A DNA stretch of 64,000 nt from Sphingomonas sp. Root710. Lineage in GTDB: Bacteria > Pseudomonadota > Alphaproteobacteria > Sphingomonadales > Sphingomonadaceae. The position numbers and the translations under genes were made by a program. The stretch is from positions 1,718,172-1,782,171 of the forward strand of contig NZ_LMIB01000001.1 of NCBI RefSeq assembly GCF_001429065.1. Direction: 5' to 3'. The notes under the pieces are model-generated. The model saw nothing but the letters and a program-made list of their open reading frames with translations, was not told the DNA's origin and ran no database searches. Shown here one piece after another: positions 18,409-27,803 of this stretch (position 1 is its first letter; each line of letters opens with the position of its first letter).

Positions 18409-18951
18409 TTACGCGTCCGGCGCCTTCGCCACGCCGACCAGCGCAGGACGCAACAGCCGGTCCTTGATCATATAGCCGGTCTGCATCTCCTGAATCACCG
18501 TGCCGGGTTCGGCTTCGGCATGAGGCAGCTCGACCATCGCCTGATGCTTGTTCGGATCGAGCTTCGCACCGATTGCCTCGATCTTGGTGATGCCATTGCG
18601 CTGGAACACATTGTCGAGTTCCTTGCCGGTCATCTCCAGGCCGGTCAGCAGCGACTTGATCCGGTCATCGTCACGCAGGTCGGCGGGGATCGCGTGCAGC
18701 GCGCGCGACAGATTGTCGGCGACCGAGAGAATGTCGCGCGCGAAGCCGGTCGCGGCATAGGCCGAGGCGTCCGCCTTCTCCTTTTCGAGGCGGCGGCGAA
18801 CATTCTGGGTCTCCGCCTGTGCATAGAGCACCTCGTTGCGCAGCTTCTCCAGCTCGCCCTCGAGCTTCGCGAAGGGGCTATCGCCCTCGCCCTCCTCTTC
18901 CGCTGCCACGGGGGTCTCCAGCTCGTTCTCGCCGATCTTCTCTTCGCTCAT
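18409..18951 (-). CDS. grpE: Nucleotide exchange factor GrpE
   Basis: A 180-residue DnaK co-chaperone. An acidic N-terminus (EEKIGENELETPVAAEEEGE) leads to a long coiled coil (KLEGELEKLRNEVLYAQAET), the NVRRRLEKEK signature, and the C-terminal beta wing ending GYMIKDRLLRPALVGVAK. ATG 18951 was preferred to an upstream in-frame start (which adds 21 residues) because GAAGCAGGT precedes it and family members begin there. It is monocistronic, divergent from bioF, with its 3' end facing the three-way-junction repeat. Confidence 0.95.
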   Translation of the reverse strand: MSEEKIGENELETPVAAEEEGEGDSPFAKLEGELEKLRNEVLYAQAETQNVRRRLEKEKADASAYAATGFARDILSVADNLSRALHAIPADLRDDDRIKSLLTGLEMTGKELDNVFQRNGITKIEAIGAKLDPNKHQAMVELPHAEAEPGTVIQEMQTGYMIKDRLLRPALVGVAKAPDA

Positions 18952-19109
18952 ACCTGCTTCCGGTTCATCTTTCGGGCTGCGCCCGTACATCGTTTCGCGC
19001 GCTGATATAGTCAAACGAAGCCGATCGACCAGTGGTTGCGCGCAATTTGACGTTCACGATCGCAAGAAACGCGCATGACGGTCGCGAAAACACGCGCTAT
19101 CGGCACCGC

Positions 19110-20219
19110 ATGTCGATCCTCGACACCCACCGCGAGGCCCTGAGCCTGATCGCGCGCCGGTCGCGCAGCCGCAAGCTGATCGCGCGCAGCGGGCATGATT
19201 TCGCGTCGAACGATTATCTCGGCCTCGCCAATGCCCCCGAACTGCGCGACGCCGTCACCGCCGCGCTCGACCGCGGGGTCGCGATCGGCGCGGGCGGGTC
19301 GCGGTTGCTGCGCGGCAACGATCCGGAGCATGAAGCGCTGGAGGCCGAGGCCGCCGCCTATTTCGGCACCGAGGCGGCGCTGTTCTTCTCGACCGGTTTC
19401 GCCGCCAACAGCGCGATCTTCTCGACCTTGCCGGCGGGCCGCGACCTGATCGTCCATGACGAACTGATCCACGCCAGCGCGCATGAGGGGATGCGGCTCG
19501 GCCGCGCCGCCACCGTAGCCGCCGCGCATGGTGACGTGCAGGCCTTCGCCGACGCGATTCGCGACTGGCGCGCGGCGGGCAACAAGGGCCGCGTCTGGAT
19601 CGCCGTCGAAAGCCTCTACAGCATGGACGGCGACACTGCCCCGCTGACCGAACTCACCGCGCTGGCCGATCGTGAGGAGGCGTTTCTGATCATCGACGAG
19701 GCGCACGCGACGGGCGTGTTCGGCCCCGATGGCCGGGGCCTCGCTCATGCGCTCGAAGGCCGCGAGAACGTCGTCACGCTGCGCACCTGCGGCAAGGCGC
19801 TGGGCTGTGAGGGGGCGCTGGTCTGCTGCCCGCGCGTGCTCGCCGACGTGCTGGTCAACAAGGCGCGCGGCTTCATCTTCTCTACCGCCCCCTCTCCGCT
19901 CGCGGCTGCCGCGGTGCGGGCCAGCCTGGGGCTGCTGCGCGCCCAGCCCGAACGGCGCGAGCGTCTGGCCCGGCTGATCGCCTTCGCCGGTGCCCGCCTC
20001 GGCGCAACGGACACGCAGATCATCCCAGTCATCATCGGCGAGGACGCCCGGACGATGGAGATCGCCGGCGCGCTCCAGCACAGCGGCTTCGATGTACGGG
20101 GCATCCGCCCGCCCACCGTCCCCGCAGGCACGTCGCGGCTGCGGATATCGCTGACGCTCAACGTCGACGAAGCGACGGTATCGCAACTGGCCGACAGGAT
20201 GGACGAGCTTATTCGATGA
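19110..20219 (+). CDS. bioF: 8-amino-7-oxononanoate synthase
   Basis: A 369-residue PLP enzyme that condenses pimeloyl-ACP (or pimeloyl-CoA) with alanine in biotin synthesis. Conserved features: [21 protein letters not shown], the cofactor Asp/His in [13 protein letters not shown], and the PLP lysine in [16 protein letters not shown] 19110 gives the usual N-terminus; a longer in-frame reading overlaps the grpE promoter region. It overlaps bioD by four bases, forming bioF-bioD-bioA. No bioB or bioC is in the window. Confidence 0.94.
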   Translation: MSILDTHREALSLIARRSRSRKLIARSGHDFASNDYLGLANAPELRDAVTAALDRGVAIGAGGSRLLRGNDPEHEALEAEAAAYFGTEAALFFSTGFAANSAIFSTLPAGRDLIVHDELIHASAHEGMRLGRAATVAAAHGDVQAFADAIRDWRAAGNKGRVWIAVESLYSMDGDTAPLTELTALADREEAFLIIDEAHATGVFGPDGRGLAHALEGRENVVTLRTCGKALGCEGALVCCPRVLADVLVNKARGFIFSTAPSPLAAAAVRASLGLLRAQPERRERLARLIAFAGARLGATDTQIIPVIIGEDARTMEIAGALQHSGFDVRGIRPPTVPAGTSRLRISLTLNVDEATVSQLADRMDELIR

Positions 20220-20845
20220 CCCACGCAATCGTCGTCACCGCCACCGATACCGATGTCGGCAAGACCGTCTTCTCGGCTGGCCTGACCCGCGCAATCGATG
20301 GCTGCTACTGGAAACCGGTCCAGGCCGGGCTGGCCGACGGCACCGATAGCGACACCGTGCGGCGGCTCTCCGGACTGCCGCCCGAGCGCATCCTGCCCGA
20401 AGCCTATAAGCTCAACACGCCCGCCTCGCCGCACCATGCCGCCGCGATCGACAATGTCGTGATCGATCCCGCGCTGCTCGTCCCGCCGCCCTGCGACCGC
20501 CGCCTCGTCATCGAGGGCGCGGGCGGCTTGTTGGTGCCGCTCGCGGGCGGATTGCTCTTCGCCGACATCTTCGCGCAGTGGCGCTATGAGACGATCCTCG
20601 TCGCGCGCACCGCGCTGGGCACGATCAACCACAGCCTGCTGACGATCGAGGCACTGCGCGCGCGCGACATCCCGATTCTCGGTATCGCTTTCGTCGGCGA
20701 GGCCAATGAGGAGAGCGAGCGCACCATCGCCGGGATCGGCCGGGTCAAGCGGCTGGGCCGCCTGCCCCGGATCGATCCGCTCGATGCCGCCGGGTTGGCC
20801 CGCGCGTTCGACGATGCCTTCGACATGAAGGATTTCACGCCATGA
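20216..20845 (+). CDS. bioD: ATP-dependent dethiobiotin synthetase
   Basis: A 209-residue P-loop enzyme closing the ureido ring of dethiobiotin from DAPA, CO2 and ATP. The N-terminus [18 protein letters not shown] holds the Walker A loop, with the substrate lysine in [19 protein letters not shown] is the metal/substrate loop. It is coupled by ATGA overlaps with bioF upstream and bioA downstream. Confidence 0.95.
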   Translation: MTHAIVVTATDTDVGKTVFSAGLTRAIDGCYWKPVQAGLADGTDSDTVRRLSGLPPERILPEAYKLNTPASPHHAAAIDNVVIDPALLVPPPCDRRLVIEGAGGLLVPLAGGLLFADIFAQWRYETILVARTALGTINHSLLTIEALRARDIPILGIAFVGEANEESERTIAGIGRVKRLGRLPRIDPLDAAGLARAFDDAFDMKDFTP

Positions 20846-22092
20846 CGTCGCCGGTGTGGCATCCCTTCACCCAGCACGGGCTGAACGAGGACATACCCCG
20901 TGTCGTCCGAGCCGAGGGAGCGGCGCTCTACACCGATGACGGGCGGCGCTTCGTCGACGCGATTTCCTCCTGGTGGGTGACGACGCATGGCCATTGCCAT
21001 CCCCGGATCATGGCCGCGATCCGCGAGCAGACGAACCATCTCGACCAGTTGATCTTCGCCGGCTGGACGCACGCACCCGCCGAGGCGCTGGCGCGGGACC
21101 TCTTCGAGATCACCCCCGCGCCGCTCCAGCATGTCTTCTTCTCGGACAGCGGATCGACCAGTGTCGAGGTCGCGCTGAAGATGGCGCTCGGCTATTGGCT
21201 CAACCGCGGCGAGCCCCGCCATCGCATCGCGGTGATGGAACATAGCTATCATGGCGACACGATCGGGGCGATGTCGGTCGGCGAGCGGGGCGTCTACAAC
21301 CGCGCCTATCAGCCGCTGCTGTTCGATGTCGACACCATTCCCTTCCCGGCGGCCGACGGGGAGGCGGCAATCGCCGCGCTCGAACGGCTATGCGCCCAGG
21401 ATCCGCCCGCGGCGCTGATCGTCGAGCCGCTGATCCTCGGCGCGGGCGGCATGCTGATCTACCCGCCGCACGTTCTGAAGGCGCTGCGCGACATCTGCGC
21501 GCGCGAAGGGGTGCTGTTCATCGCCGACGAGGTGATGACCGGCTGGGGCCGGACCGGCACGCTGTTCGCCTGCGAACAAGCCGGGATCGCGCCCGACATC
21601 ATGTGCCTGTCCAAAGGGCTGACCGGGGGCGCGGTGCCGCTGGCGGTGACGCTGGCGACCCGCGATATCTTCGACGCACATCGCTCCGAAGATCGCGGCA
21701 AGATGTTCTTTCATTCGTCTAGCTACACCGCCAATCCGATCGCCTGCGCCGCCGCCAATGCGAACCTCGCCATCTGGCGCGAGGAGCCGGTGCGCAAACG
21801 CATCCTCGACCTGACCTATCGCCAGACGAAGCGGCTGAACGCGCTCGATCATTCGGCGATCGTCAACAAGCGCCAGCTGGGCACGATCACCGCGATGGAG
21901 TTCGTCGATCCCTATGGCGACTATCTGTCGGCGATGGCGCCCGCCCTCGGGCGTTTCTTCCGCGGTCGCGGACTGTTGCTCCGGCCGATGGGCAACACCG
22001 TCTATGTGATGCCGCCCTATTGTATCGACGACGCCGATCTCGACGCGATCTATGACGCGATCCTGGCGGCGGCGCGGGAGGTGGCCATATGA
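20842..22092 (+). CDS. bioA: Adenosylmethionine-8-amino-7-oxononanoate aminotransferase
   Basis: A 416-residue class III PLP aminotransferase converting KAPA to DAPA with S-adenosylmethionine as amino donor. Diagnostic segments: WHPFTQHG at the N-terminus (BioA-specific), [31 protein letters not shown], the Asp of [14 protein letters not shown] and the PLP lysine in [10 protein letters not shown]. The start overlaps bioD. The stop overlaps the start of a 40-residue membrane peptide by four bases. Confidence 0.96.
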   Translation: MTSPVWHPFTQHGLNEDIPRVVRAEGAALYTDDGRRFVDAISSWWVTTHGHCHPRIMAAIREQTNHLDQLIFAGWTHAPAEALARDLFEITPAPLQHVFFSDSGSTSVEVALKMALGYWLNRGEPRHRIAVMEHSYHGDTIGAMSVGERGVYNRAYQPLLFDVDTIPFPAADGEAAIAALERLCAQDPPAALIVEPLILGAGGMLIYPPHVLKALRDICAREGVLFIADEVMTGWGRTGTLFACEQAGIAPDIMCLSKGLTGGAVPLAVTLATRDIFDAHRSEDRGKMFFHSSSYTANPIACAAANANLAIWREEPVRKRILDLTYRQTKRLNALDHSAIVNKRQLGTITAMEFVDPYGDYLSAMAPALGRFFRGRGLLLRPMGNTVYVMPPYCIDDADLDAIYDAILAAAREVAI

Positions 22093-22211
22093 AGAAGCAG
22101 ATCGTCGCGCTGATCCTGCTGTTCGTCCTGCTGCTGCCGATGTTCGCGGGCATCGCCCGGATCAAGCGCTTGCCGCGCAAGCCTGACGAGAAGGATAAGC
22201 CGAAAGTCTGA
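22089..22211 (+). CDS. 40-residue single-pass membrane peptide coupled to bioA
   Basis: ATG at 22089 overlaps the bioA stop as ATGA and is preceded by GGGAGGTGG. The product is an N-terminal Lys pair, one hydrophobic segment (IVALILLFVLLLPMFAG) and a very basic tail rich in Lys, Arg and Asp, ending KDKPKV. The topology would be N-out with a cytoplasmic tail, or a signal-anchor. No function is known to me. The strong ribosome site and stop-start overlap argue for a real gene. Confidence 0.6.
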   Translation: MKKQIVALILLFVLLLPMFAGIARIKRLPRKPDEKDKPKV

Positions 22212-22288
22212 GACGCCGCCGCGAGAGCCGGCAACCTTTCGTTAACCATGATCAGCGACAATTAAGGGGTGTTAACAGGATATCCCTC

Positions 22289-23161
22289 ATGAGCCTGACC
22301 GGTTTCGGCGGCCGTATCGAACGCGACGTCAATGACGTGCGCGGCGCGATCAGCCGCGCCGCCCAGCGCGTCGGGGTCGATTTCTCCTATCTGTTCAATC
22401 AGGCCAAGTCCGAGAGCGGGCTCAATCCCAACGCCAAGGCGCAGTCGAGCTCGGCCGGCGGCCTGTTCCAGTTCATCGACCAGAGCTGGCTCGGCGCGGT
22501 CAAGATGTACGGGGCCAAGCATGGCCTCGGCTGGGCCGCCGACGCGATCAGCCGCCGCAGCGACGGCAGCTGGAAGGTCGATGGATCGGTCCGCGAACAG
22601 GTGATGGCGCTCAAGAACCATCCCGAGGCGTCGTCGCTGATGGCCGCCGAATTCGCCAGCGACAACGCCCAGGGCCTGCAATCGGCGCTGGGCCGCCAGC
22701 CGCGCCCCGCCGATCTCTATTTCGCGCATTTCCTGGGGCTGGAAGGCGCGACCCGATTCCTGAAGGCCGCCGATGCGCGGCCCGACATGAACGCCGCCGC
22801 GCTGTTCCCGCGCGAGGCGCGCGCCAACCGCACGATCTTCTACGACAATGGCGGCAACGCCCGCTCGCTGAGCCAGGTCTACGCGCTGATGGCGAAGAAG
22901 ATCGACGATGACGGCTCGTCCGCTGCGCCGGTCCGCGCCGCCGATCCGCTGTCGTCCGATCGCATGCGCCTGGCCTATGCCCGCGAAGTCTTCGAAGGCG
23001 ACGGCAAGGGATCGCCCGACACCAGCGACATGCTGGCGATGATGGGCAGCGCCCAGCGGTTCAACCTGCTGAAGCCCAATCCGAATACGGCGATGCTCGC
23101 CTATATGATGCTCGCCTCGGGCGGCGACGGTACGATCAGCGACACCAATCTGGACGCTTGA
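22289..23161 (+). CDS. Lytic transglycosylase (SLT domain), probably flagellar
   Basis: A 290-residue soluble lytic transglycosylase-like protein. The catalytic Glu lies in FNQAKSESGLNPNAKAQSS and the core continues SSAGGLFQFIDQSWLG. There is no obvious signal peptide. The single-domain FlgJ at 27438-27803 lacks a muramidase domain, so a separate enzyme must open the peptidoglycan for the rod. This gene, beside motAB, is the best candidate (inference). TTTCGTTAACC about 45 bases upstream looks like a sigma-28 -10 box, but no -35 box is visible. Confidence 0.85.
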   Translation: MSLTGFGGRIERDVNDVRGAISRAAQRVGVDFSYLFNQAKSESGLNPNAKAQSSSAGGLFQFIDQSWLGAVKMYGAKHGLGWAADAISRRSDGSWKVDGSVREQVMALKNHPEASSLMAAEFASDNAQGLQSALGRQPRPADLYFAHFLGLEGATRFLKAADARPDMNAAALFPREARANRTIFYDNGGNARSLSQVYALMAKKIDDDGSSAAPVRAADPLSSDRMRLAYAREVFEGDGKGSPDTSDMLAMMGSAQRFNLLKPNPNTAMLAYMMLASGGDGTISDTNLDA

Positions 23162-23196
23162 CGCTTTCCCTCCCATTCGGGGGGGACCTTTCAACC

Positions 23197-24201
23197 TCAG
23201 TGCTTCTTCGCCGCCAGCTGCGCCATTGCCGCAGCAGGCATTGCGGTCGGATCGTTGGCGCCTGCGCCGGCCATCAGGTCGACCGGCTGGCGGGGGGCGT
23301 CGCCGCCCGCGCCCGAACCCACACCCAGGTCCGAAGACCAGGCGAGCGTGATCGACATGCGGCGGTTGCGCGGATCATAGGGATCCCCGGGCACATAGGG
23401 CTCGCGATCGGCGACGCCCTCGATCCGGGCGAAGCGGCTGTTGGGCACGCCGAAGTCGGACAGCGCGCGGCGGGTCGCCTCGGCACGGGCAGCCGACAGC
23501 GTCCAGTTGTTGACCGTCCGGCCCTTCGAATAGGGCATGGCGTCGGTATGGCCGCGGACAATCACTGCATTGTCGGCGAGATCGGTGACCTCGGCAACCT
23601 GCCGCATCAGCTCGCGCGCCTTGTCCGACAGCTGGTCGGTACCCGACTTGAACATCGCGAAGTCGGCCTGGTCGACGAGGTCGATGCGCAGCCCCTCGCG
23701 GGTCTCCATGAAGCGGACGTTCTTCGCCATGCCTGCCATGCCCGGCGTCGACGCCATCTTCTTTTCGAGGATCGCCTTGAGTTTCTGGAACGCCACGCGC
23801 TCCTTCGCGCGCAGCGCCGCGCCGCCTTCCTTGTCACCGCCCGACGCATCCTTGGGGATGGTGATCGACTTGGAGCCGGTCTGTGCAGCGCGGTGCGGAT
23901 AGCTATCCTTGTCGATGATCGACTCGCCACCGAACAGGCCGTTCGAGCCCGCGCTCTTTTCCTTGAGCTGGACCATCGTCGGCGTGAAATAGTCGGCGAT
24001 GCCCTTGCGCTGCTTCTCGGTGGTGGCGCCGAGGATCCACATCAGCAGGAAGAACGCCATCATCGCGGTCACGAAGTCGGCATAGGCGACCTTCCAGGCG
24101 CCGCCATGATGGCCGCCATGACCATCCGCGATAATCTTCTTGATGATTATCGGTCTGGGTTCGGGCTCATTCTTGCCGCGCTTGGAAGGCGATTGCGCCA
24201 T
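23197..24201 (-). CDS. motB: Flagellar motor protein MotB
   Basis: A 334-residue stator subunit. The cytoplasmic N-terminus is His/Gly-rich. One helix carries the proton-accepting Asp42 in VAYADFVTAMMAFFLLMWILG. Then comes a plug and linker region, and a C-terminal OmpA-like peptidoglycan-binding domain (RGHTDAMPYSKGRTVNNWTLS...RIEGVADREP...RNRRMSITL). It is 30 bases downstream of motA on the same strand and convergent with the transglycosylase gene. Confidence 0.96.
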   Translation of the reverse strand: MAQSPSKRGKNEPEPRPIIIKKIIADGHGGHHGGAWKVAYADFVTAMMAFFLLMWILGATTEKQRKGIADYFTPTMVQLKEKSAGSNGLFGGESIIDKDSYPHRAAQTGSKSITIPKDASGGDKEGGAALRAKERVAFQKLKAILEKKMASTPGMAGMAKNVRFMETREGLRIDLVDQADFAMFKSGTDQLSDKARELMRQVAEVTDLADNAVIVRGHTDAMPYSKGRTVNNWTLSAARAEATRRALSDFGVPNSRFARIEGVADREPYVPGDPYDPRNRRMSITLAWSSDLGVGSGAGGDAPRQPVDLMAGAGANDPTAMPAAAMAQLAAKKH

Positions 24202-24231
24202 GACTGTCTGTCTTCCTGTCCAGGCTTGGGC

Positions 24232-25095
24232 TTAGCGGCCGCGCATGCCGTCGAACACGTCGGCGAAGGCCGGCTGGTTGGCATGGGTGATGCCCGAGCG
24301 CGCGGCCTCGATCACCAGCGGCAGCGGGTGGCCGTGGAGCGACGCGATGATGATCTGCTTGACGACGCCGTAGATGGCGGCGTCGGCCTCGATCACCTGG
24401 CGGCAGCGGCCGGCGAAGGGCGCGACGATGCCATAAGCGAGCAGAATGCCGAGGAAGGTACCGACCAGCGCCGAACCGATCATCGCGCCGAGGATCGCCG
24501 GCGGCTTGTCGATCGAGCCCATCGTCTTCACCACGCCGAGAACGGCGGCGACGATGCCCAGTGCGGGGAGCGCGTCGGCCAGGCCCTGCATCATGTCGGC
24601 GGGCTTGATCTCGTCATGGTGGTGGGTCTTCAGCGCATTATCCATCACGTCCTCGACCGCCATGGGATCGAGCGTGCCCGACGAGATGACGATCAGGCGC
24701 AGCGTGTCGGTGATCATGTGGATCAGCGTGCTGTCCTTGAGGAGCTTGGGATATTCGGCGAACAGGGTCGACGCCTTGGGATCTTCGATATGCGGTTCGA
24801 GCGCGACGGGCCCCTCGGTGCGCAGCTTCTTCATCAGGCTGGAGACGAGGAAGATGACGTCGAGATAGTCCTTCTTGTTATATTTCGGCCCCTTGAACAC
24901 CTTGGCGAAGCCGCCGCCAAAGGCCTTCAGCTCCTTCATCGAATTGCCCGCGACAAGCGCGCCGACGGCGGCGCCGCCGATGATCAGCATTTCGTGCGGG
25001 ATCGCGTGAAGCACAGGTTCGAGATCGCCGCCGGTGATGGCGAAGCCGCCGAACACCATGGCGAGAAGAATGACGAGGCCGATGCCTGCAAACAT
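24232..25095 (-). CDS. motA: Flagellar motor protein MotA
   Basis: A 287-residue stator subunit with four hydrophobic helices. It starts MFAGIGLVILLAMVFGGFAI. The pore helices carry GIVAAVLGVVKTMGSID and VGTFLGILLAYGIVAPFAGR. The large cytoplasmic loop has the charged residues (KKLRTEGPVALEPHIEDP) that contact FliG. With MotB it forms the MotA5B2 ion channel. A near-consensus sigma-28 promoter stands about 70-100 bases upstream. Confidence 0.96.
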   Translation of the reverse strand: MFAGIGLVILLAMVFGGFAITGGDLEPVLHAIPHEMLIIGGAAVGALVAGNSMKELKAFGGGFAKVFKGPKYNKKDYLDVIFLVSSLMKKLRTEGPVALEPHIEDPKASTLFAEYPKLLKDSTLIHMITDTLRLIVISSGTLDPMAVEDVMDNALKTHHHDEIKPADMMQGLADALPALGIVAAVLGVVKTMGSIDKPPAILGAMIGSALVGTFLGILLAYGIVAPFAGRCRQVIEADAAIYGVVKQIIIASLHGHPLPLVIEAARSGITHANQPAFADVFDGMRGR

Positions 25096-25164
25096 GAACG
25101 CACACTCCCACGCGAATATCGATATCGGGACATCTGCGCGGGTTTCGCGCCTTCCCCCTCAACG

Positions 25165-25191
25165 TTAACGGCGGGATAAGCACAGGCTTTA
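25165..25191 (-). promoter_or_regulatory. Sigma-28 (FliA) promoter for motAB
   Basis: On the minus strand TAAA (25191-25188), exactly 15 bases, then GCCGTTAA (25172-25165). The class-3 flagellar consensus is TAAA-N15-GCCGATAA; only one base differs. It is positioned 70 bases before the motA start. Confidence 0.85.
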
Positions 25192-25212
25192 TCCAACCGT
25201 CGTGAGAATCTT

Positions 25213-26070
25213 TTAACTCAGAAGATCAAACAAAGTGTTTCGATTGACCTTGGCGAACGCCATCTGGGCGGCCTGCAGACTCAACGTCTTTGCATTGAGG
25301 CTCATCACCGTCGACGCGACGTCGGTGTCCTCGAGCGTGCTCCGCTCTTCCGACAGCTGAATCGACGCGCTTTCCAGTGATTCGGCCGCGCTATCGAGCT
25401 GCGCGGCGCGCAGGCCCTGGGCCGCGTGCTGGGTGGTGACGTGGCTGACCGCCTTGTCGATGTCGCTGAGCGCCGTGTCCGCCGCCGTCCGGCGCGCGGC
25501 AACGTCGTCGGTCGAGATCGCGTCGACCGCCGATCCAATCACCCAATCGAGCGACGCCGTCCCATGGGCATAGGCGATGCCGTCGAAGACCGTCGAACGC
25601 TGCGCGGTGGCGGGTAGGCGCTGGGTCGCCGATGTCGAGACCAGCAAAGGTGCGTCGGTCGGGAACAGCGACTGGCCGGTCGGCGTCGTCGACGTGGAAA
25701 TATTGGTCAACGCGGTTCGCAGCGAGTTGAGTTCCTGCACCATCGCGGCGCGATCGCTGCTGGAAACCGATTCCGACGCACCGGCCAGGGTCAGTTCCTT
25801 GACCCGGTTGAAGATGTCCGAAACGTTCGACAAAGCGGTGTCGACCTGACCCGCGATCGACTTCGCGGTCTGGACGTTTCGGGCCCAGACGGCCTGATCG
25901 GCCTGCGCGGCGCGAATGACCGAGACCCGCGCCGCGGCGATCGGGTCGTCCGAAGCGACCTGAATGCGCTTGCCGGTCGAGATGTCCGACTCGGCACGCG
26001 CGATGGCGGTGCTGAGCTTCGCCTGCCGGTTGATTTCCGCCATTGCGCGGTATCGGGTAGCCGTGATCAC
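25213..26070 (-). CDS. flgL: Flagellar hook-filament junction protein FlgL (HAP3)
   Basis: A 285-residue flagellin-like junction protein. The N-terminal helix has STGKRIQVASDDPIAAARVS and the C-terminal helix has STLEDTDVASTVMSLNAKTLSLQAAQMAF, both typical of FlgL/flagellin D0-D1. It is the last gene of the flgB-flgL operon, 12 bases after flgK. Length is near the usual 300. Confidence 0.93.
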   Translation of the reverse strand: MITATRYRAMAEINRQAKLSTAIARAESDISTGKRIQVASDDPIAAARVSVIRAAQADQAVWARNVQTAKSIAGQVDTALSNVSDIFNRVKELTLAGASESVSSSDRAAMVQELNSLRTALTNISTSTTPTGQSLFPTDAPLLVSTSATQRLPATAQRSTVFDGIAYAHGTASLDWVIGSAVDAISTDDVAARRTAADTALSDIDKAVSHVTTQHAAQGLRAAQLDSAAESLESASIQLSEERSTLEDTDVASTVMSLNAKTLSLQAAQMAFAKVNRNTLFDLLS

Positions 26071-26082
26071 CGCTCAAATCCT

Positions 26083-27438
26083 TCAGCTGAACAGATTGAA
26101 GATTTCCTGGAGCGTCTCGCGCGCGATCTGAATGATCCGCGCCGAACCGTTATAGGCTTGCTGGAACCGCAGCAGCTGCGCCGCTTCGACGTCGAGATCG
26201 ACGCCGGTGACCTCGTCGAGCTGCAGAAAGGCGCCGTCCTTCTGGCTCGCCGTCGCGCTCTGCTCGGCCTTCGCCGCTGCCACGGTCTGCGCATGGTTCG
26301 AGACGAGGAGCGACCAGGCCGCTTCCGGCCCCGCCGAGTTGCGATAGTTCTTCAGCGCCAGTGCGTTGCCATTGGCCACGCCGCCGGTCGACGCCGCCGC
26401 GATCTTGGACAGATCGGTGGTGGAGACGGCCAGCGTCGCCGCCGTCGTTCCGCTGACGAGCGCCGCGCCCGCATTGCCATCGCGATCGATGCCGGCCTGG
26501 TTCCAGCTGTTGATGACGTTGGCGAAGTTCGCCGCGATGGCATCGAGCGACTGCCGGCGCGCCGCGATCGAGTTCGACACGTCGGCCAGGCCCGCCAGCG
26601 CGCCCGACTGCGGCGACATGGTGACCGCGGCGCCATAGCCCGATGCCATCAGCGACAGACGCCCGTCGCTGGCCTGGATCATACCGACATAGCTGGGGGT
26701 CGTCTTTGCGGCGTCGACGAGATGGACCGAGGCGTCGCCCTGCAGCGTGACATCGGCGCGGCCATCGTCCTGCAGCTTCACGTCGATGCCGATCGCGCCC
26801 GAGATATTCTTCAGCAGCGCATCGCGCTGGTCCATCAGCAGAGCCTTGCCGGCGGACCCGTCCTCGGCGCGCCGGATGGCCGAATTGATCTGCGCCAAAG
26901 TCTGCAAATCGCCGTTGAGCTTGTCGATCGTGTTCTGCGCCGCGGTGGCGACGCCCTCTGCCGCGCTCTGCAGCTTGCTGGCCGTGGCGTTGAACTGATA
27001 GGCCGCGTCGGTCAGCGTGGTCAGCACCTGCTGCCGGTTGGTGTCGCTCGACACGTCGGCGCTCAGCGCCTCCGCCGAGGTGAAGACGCTGCCCATCTTG
27101 ACGCCGAGGCCGACGTCCGAATCGTCGAGCGCGGCCTCCGCCGTGGCAAGCCATGTCGCCTTGACGTCGGCCCGTGCCGCTTCCGAATTGGCGAAACGCG
27201 CATAGGAGGAGCGATAATTGTCGAACACGCGCTGGACGCCGCCGACTTCCACGCCGCCGAACACCGCCGACGAGCGGTAGATATAATTGTTGGACGTCGA
27301 GACCGCGGATTCGCCGAGCGATACCGTGCGACGCGTATAGCCCTCCGTCTCCGCGTTGGAGACGTTCTCACCGACCGTCGACAGCGCCGCGCGATAAGCG
27401 ATGACGCCCGACCGTCCGATGTTGAGCAGGTCGCTCAT
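26083..27438 (-). CDS. flgK: Flagellar hook-associated protein FlgK (HAP1)
   Basis: A 451-residue hook-filament junction protein. The N-terminus LLNIGRSGVIAYRAALSTVGENVSNAETEGYTRR is the rod/hook family signature. The C-terminus VTGVDLDVEAAQLLRFQQAYNGSARIIQ is the family end motif. Its start overlaps the flgJ stop by one base. It is shorter than enterobacterial FlgK (about 547) and similar to other alphaproteobacterial forms. Confidence 0.95.
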   Translation of the reverse strand: MSDLLNIGRSGVIAYRAALSTVGENVSNAETEGYTRRTVSLGESAVSTSNNYIYRSSAVFGGVEVGGVQRVFDNYRSSYARFANSEAARADVKATWLATAEAALDDSDVGLGVKMGSVFTSAEALSADVSSDTNRQQVLTTLTDAAYQFNATASKLQSAAEGVATAAQNTIDKLNGDLQTLAQINSAIRRAEDGSAGKALLMDQRDALLKNISGAIGIDVKLQDDGRADVTLQGDASVHLVDAAKTTPSYVGMIQASDGRLSLMASGYGAAVTMSPQSGALAGLADVSNSIAARRQSLDAIAANFANVINSWNQAGIDRDGNAGAALVSGTTAATLAVSTTDLSKIAAASTGGVANGNALALKNYRNSAGPEAAWSLLVSNHAQTVAAAKAEQSATASQKDGAFLQLDEVTGVDLDVEAAQLLRFQQAYNGSARIIQIARETLQEIFNLFS

Positions 27439-27803
27439 CAGCTCGTCCCGCCGGCCTTCGGTGCCTCAGCGGTGCCAGCCTGGGCGGCACCCGCAGGCGC
27501 AGCGGCCGCAGGGGCGGACTTCGAGACGCGCGCCTCGAACTGCTTGACGAGCAGGTCGGCGATGCCGATCGCGCCCTTGTCGGCCAGCTGATCGGCAAGC
27601 TTCGAATCCTGCATCTCGCGGAACTGGTCGGTCGCGTCGCTGCCGAACAGATCATCGTCGGCCAGCTTGGAATCGCGCATCGACTTCATGATCTGACGCG
27701 TGAAGATCGCTTCGAACTGCTTCGCCGCGGCCTTGAGCTGGTCGAGCTCGCTCGCCTTCTTGTCGGAAAGCGCGCCGCTCTTGATGGAAACGCCATCGAT
27801 CAT
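27438..27803 (-). CDS. flgJ: Rod-binding protein, single-domain FlgJ
   Basis: A 121-residue protein equal to the N-terminal half of enterobacterial FlgJ: KAAAKQFEAIFTRQIMKSMRDSKL followed by FREMQDSKLADQLADKGAIGIADLLVKQ. It caps rod assembly. The C-terminal peptidoglycan hydrolase domain is absent, as in other alphaproteobacteria; an Ala/Pro-rich tail replaces it. It overlaps flgI by four bases. Confidence 0.9.
   Translation of the reverse strand: MIDGVSIKSGALSDKKASELDQLKAAAKQFEAIFTRQIMKSMRDSKLADDDLFGSDATDQFREMQDSKLADQLADKGAIGIADLLVKQFEARVSKSAPAAAAPAGAAQAGTAEAPKAGGTS

Noticed and set aside
23158-25179. 673-codon plus-strand frame
   Set aside because: It is the complement of motB and motA, and its product is an Arg/His/Asp-rich shadow without domains.
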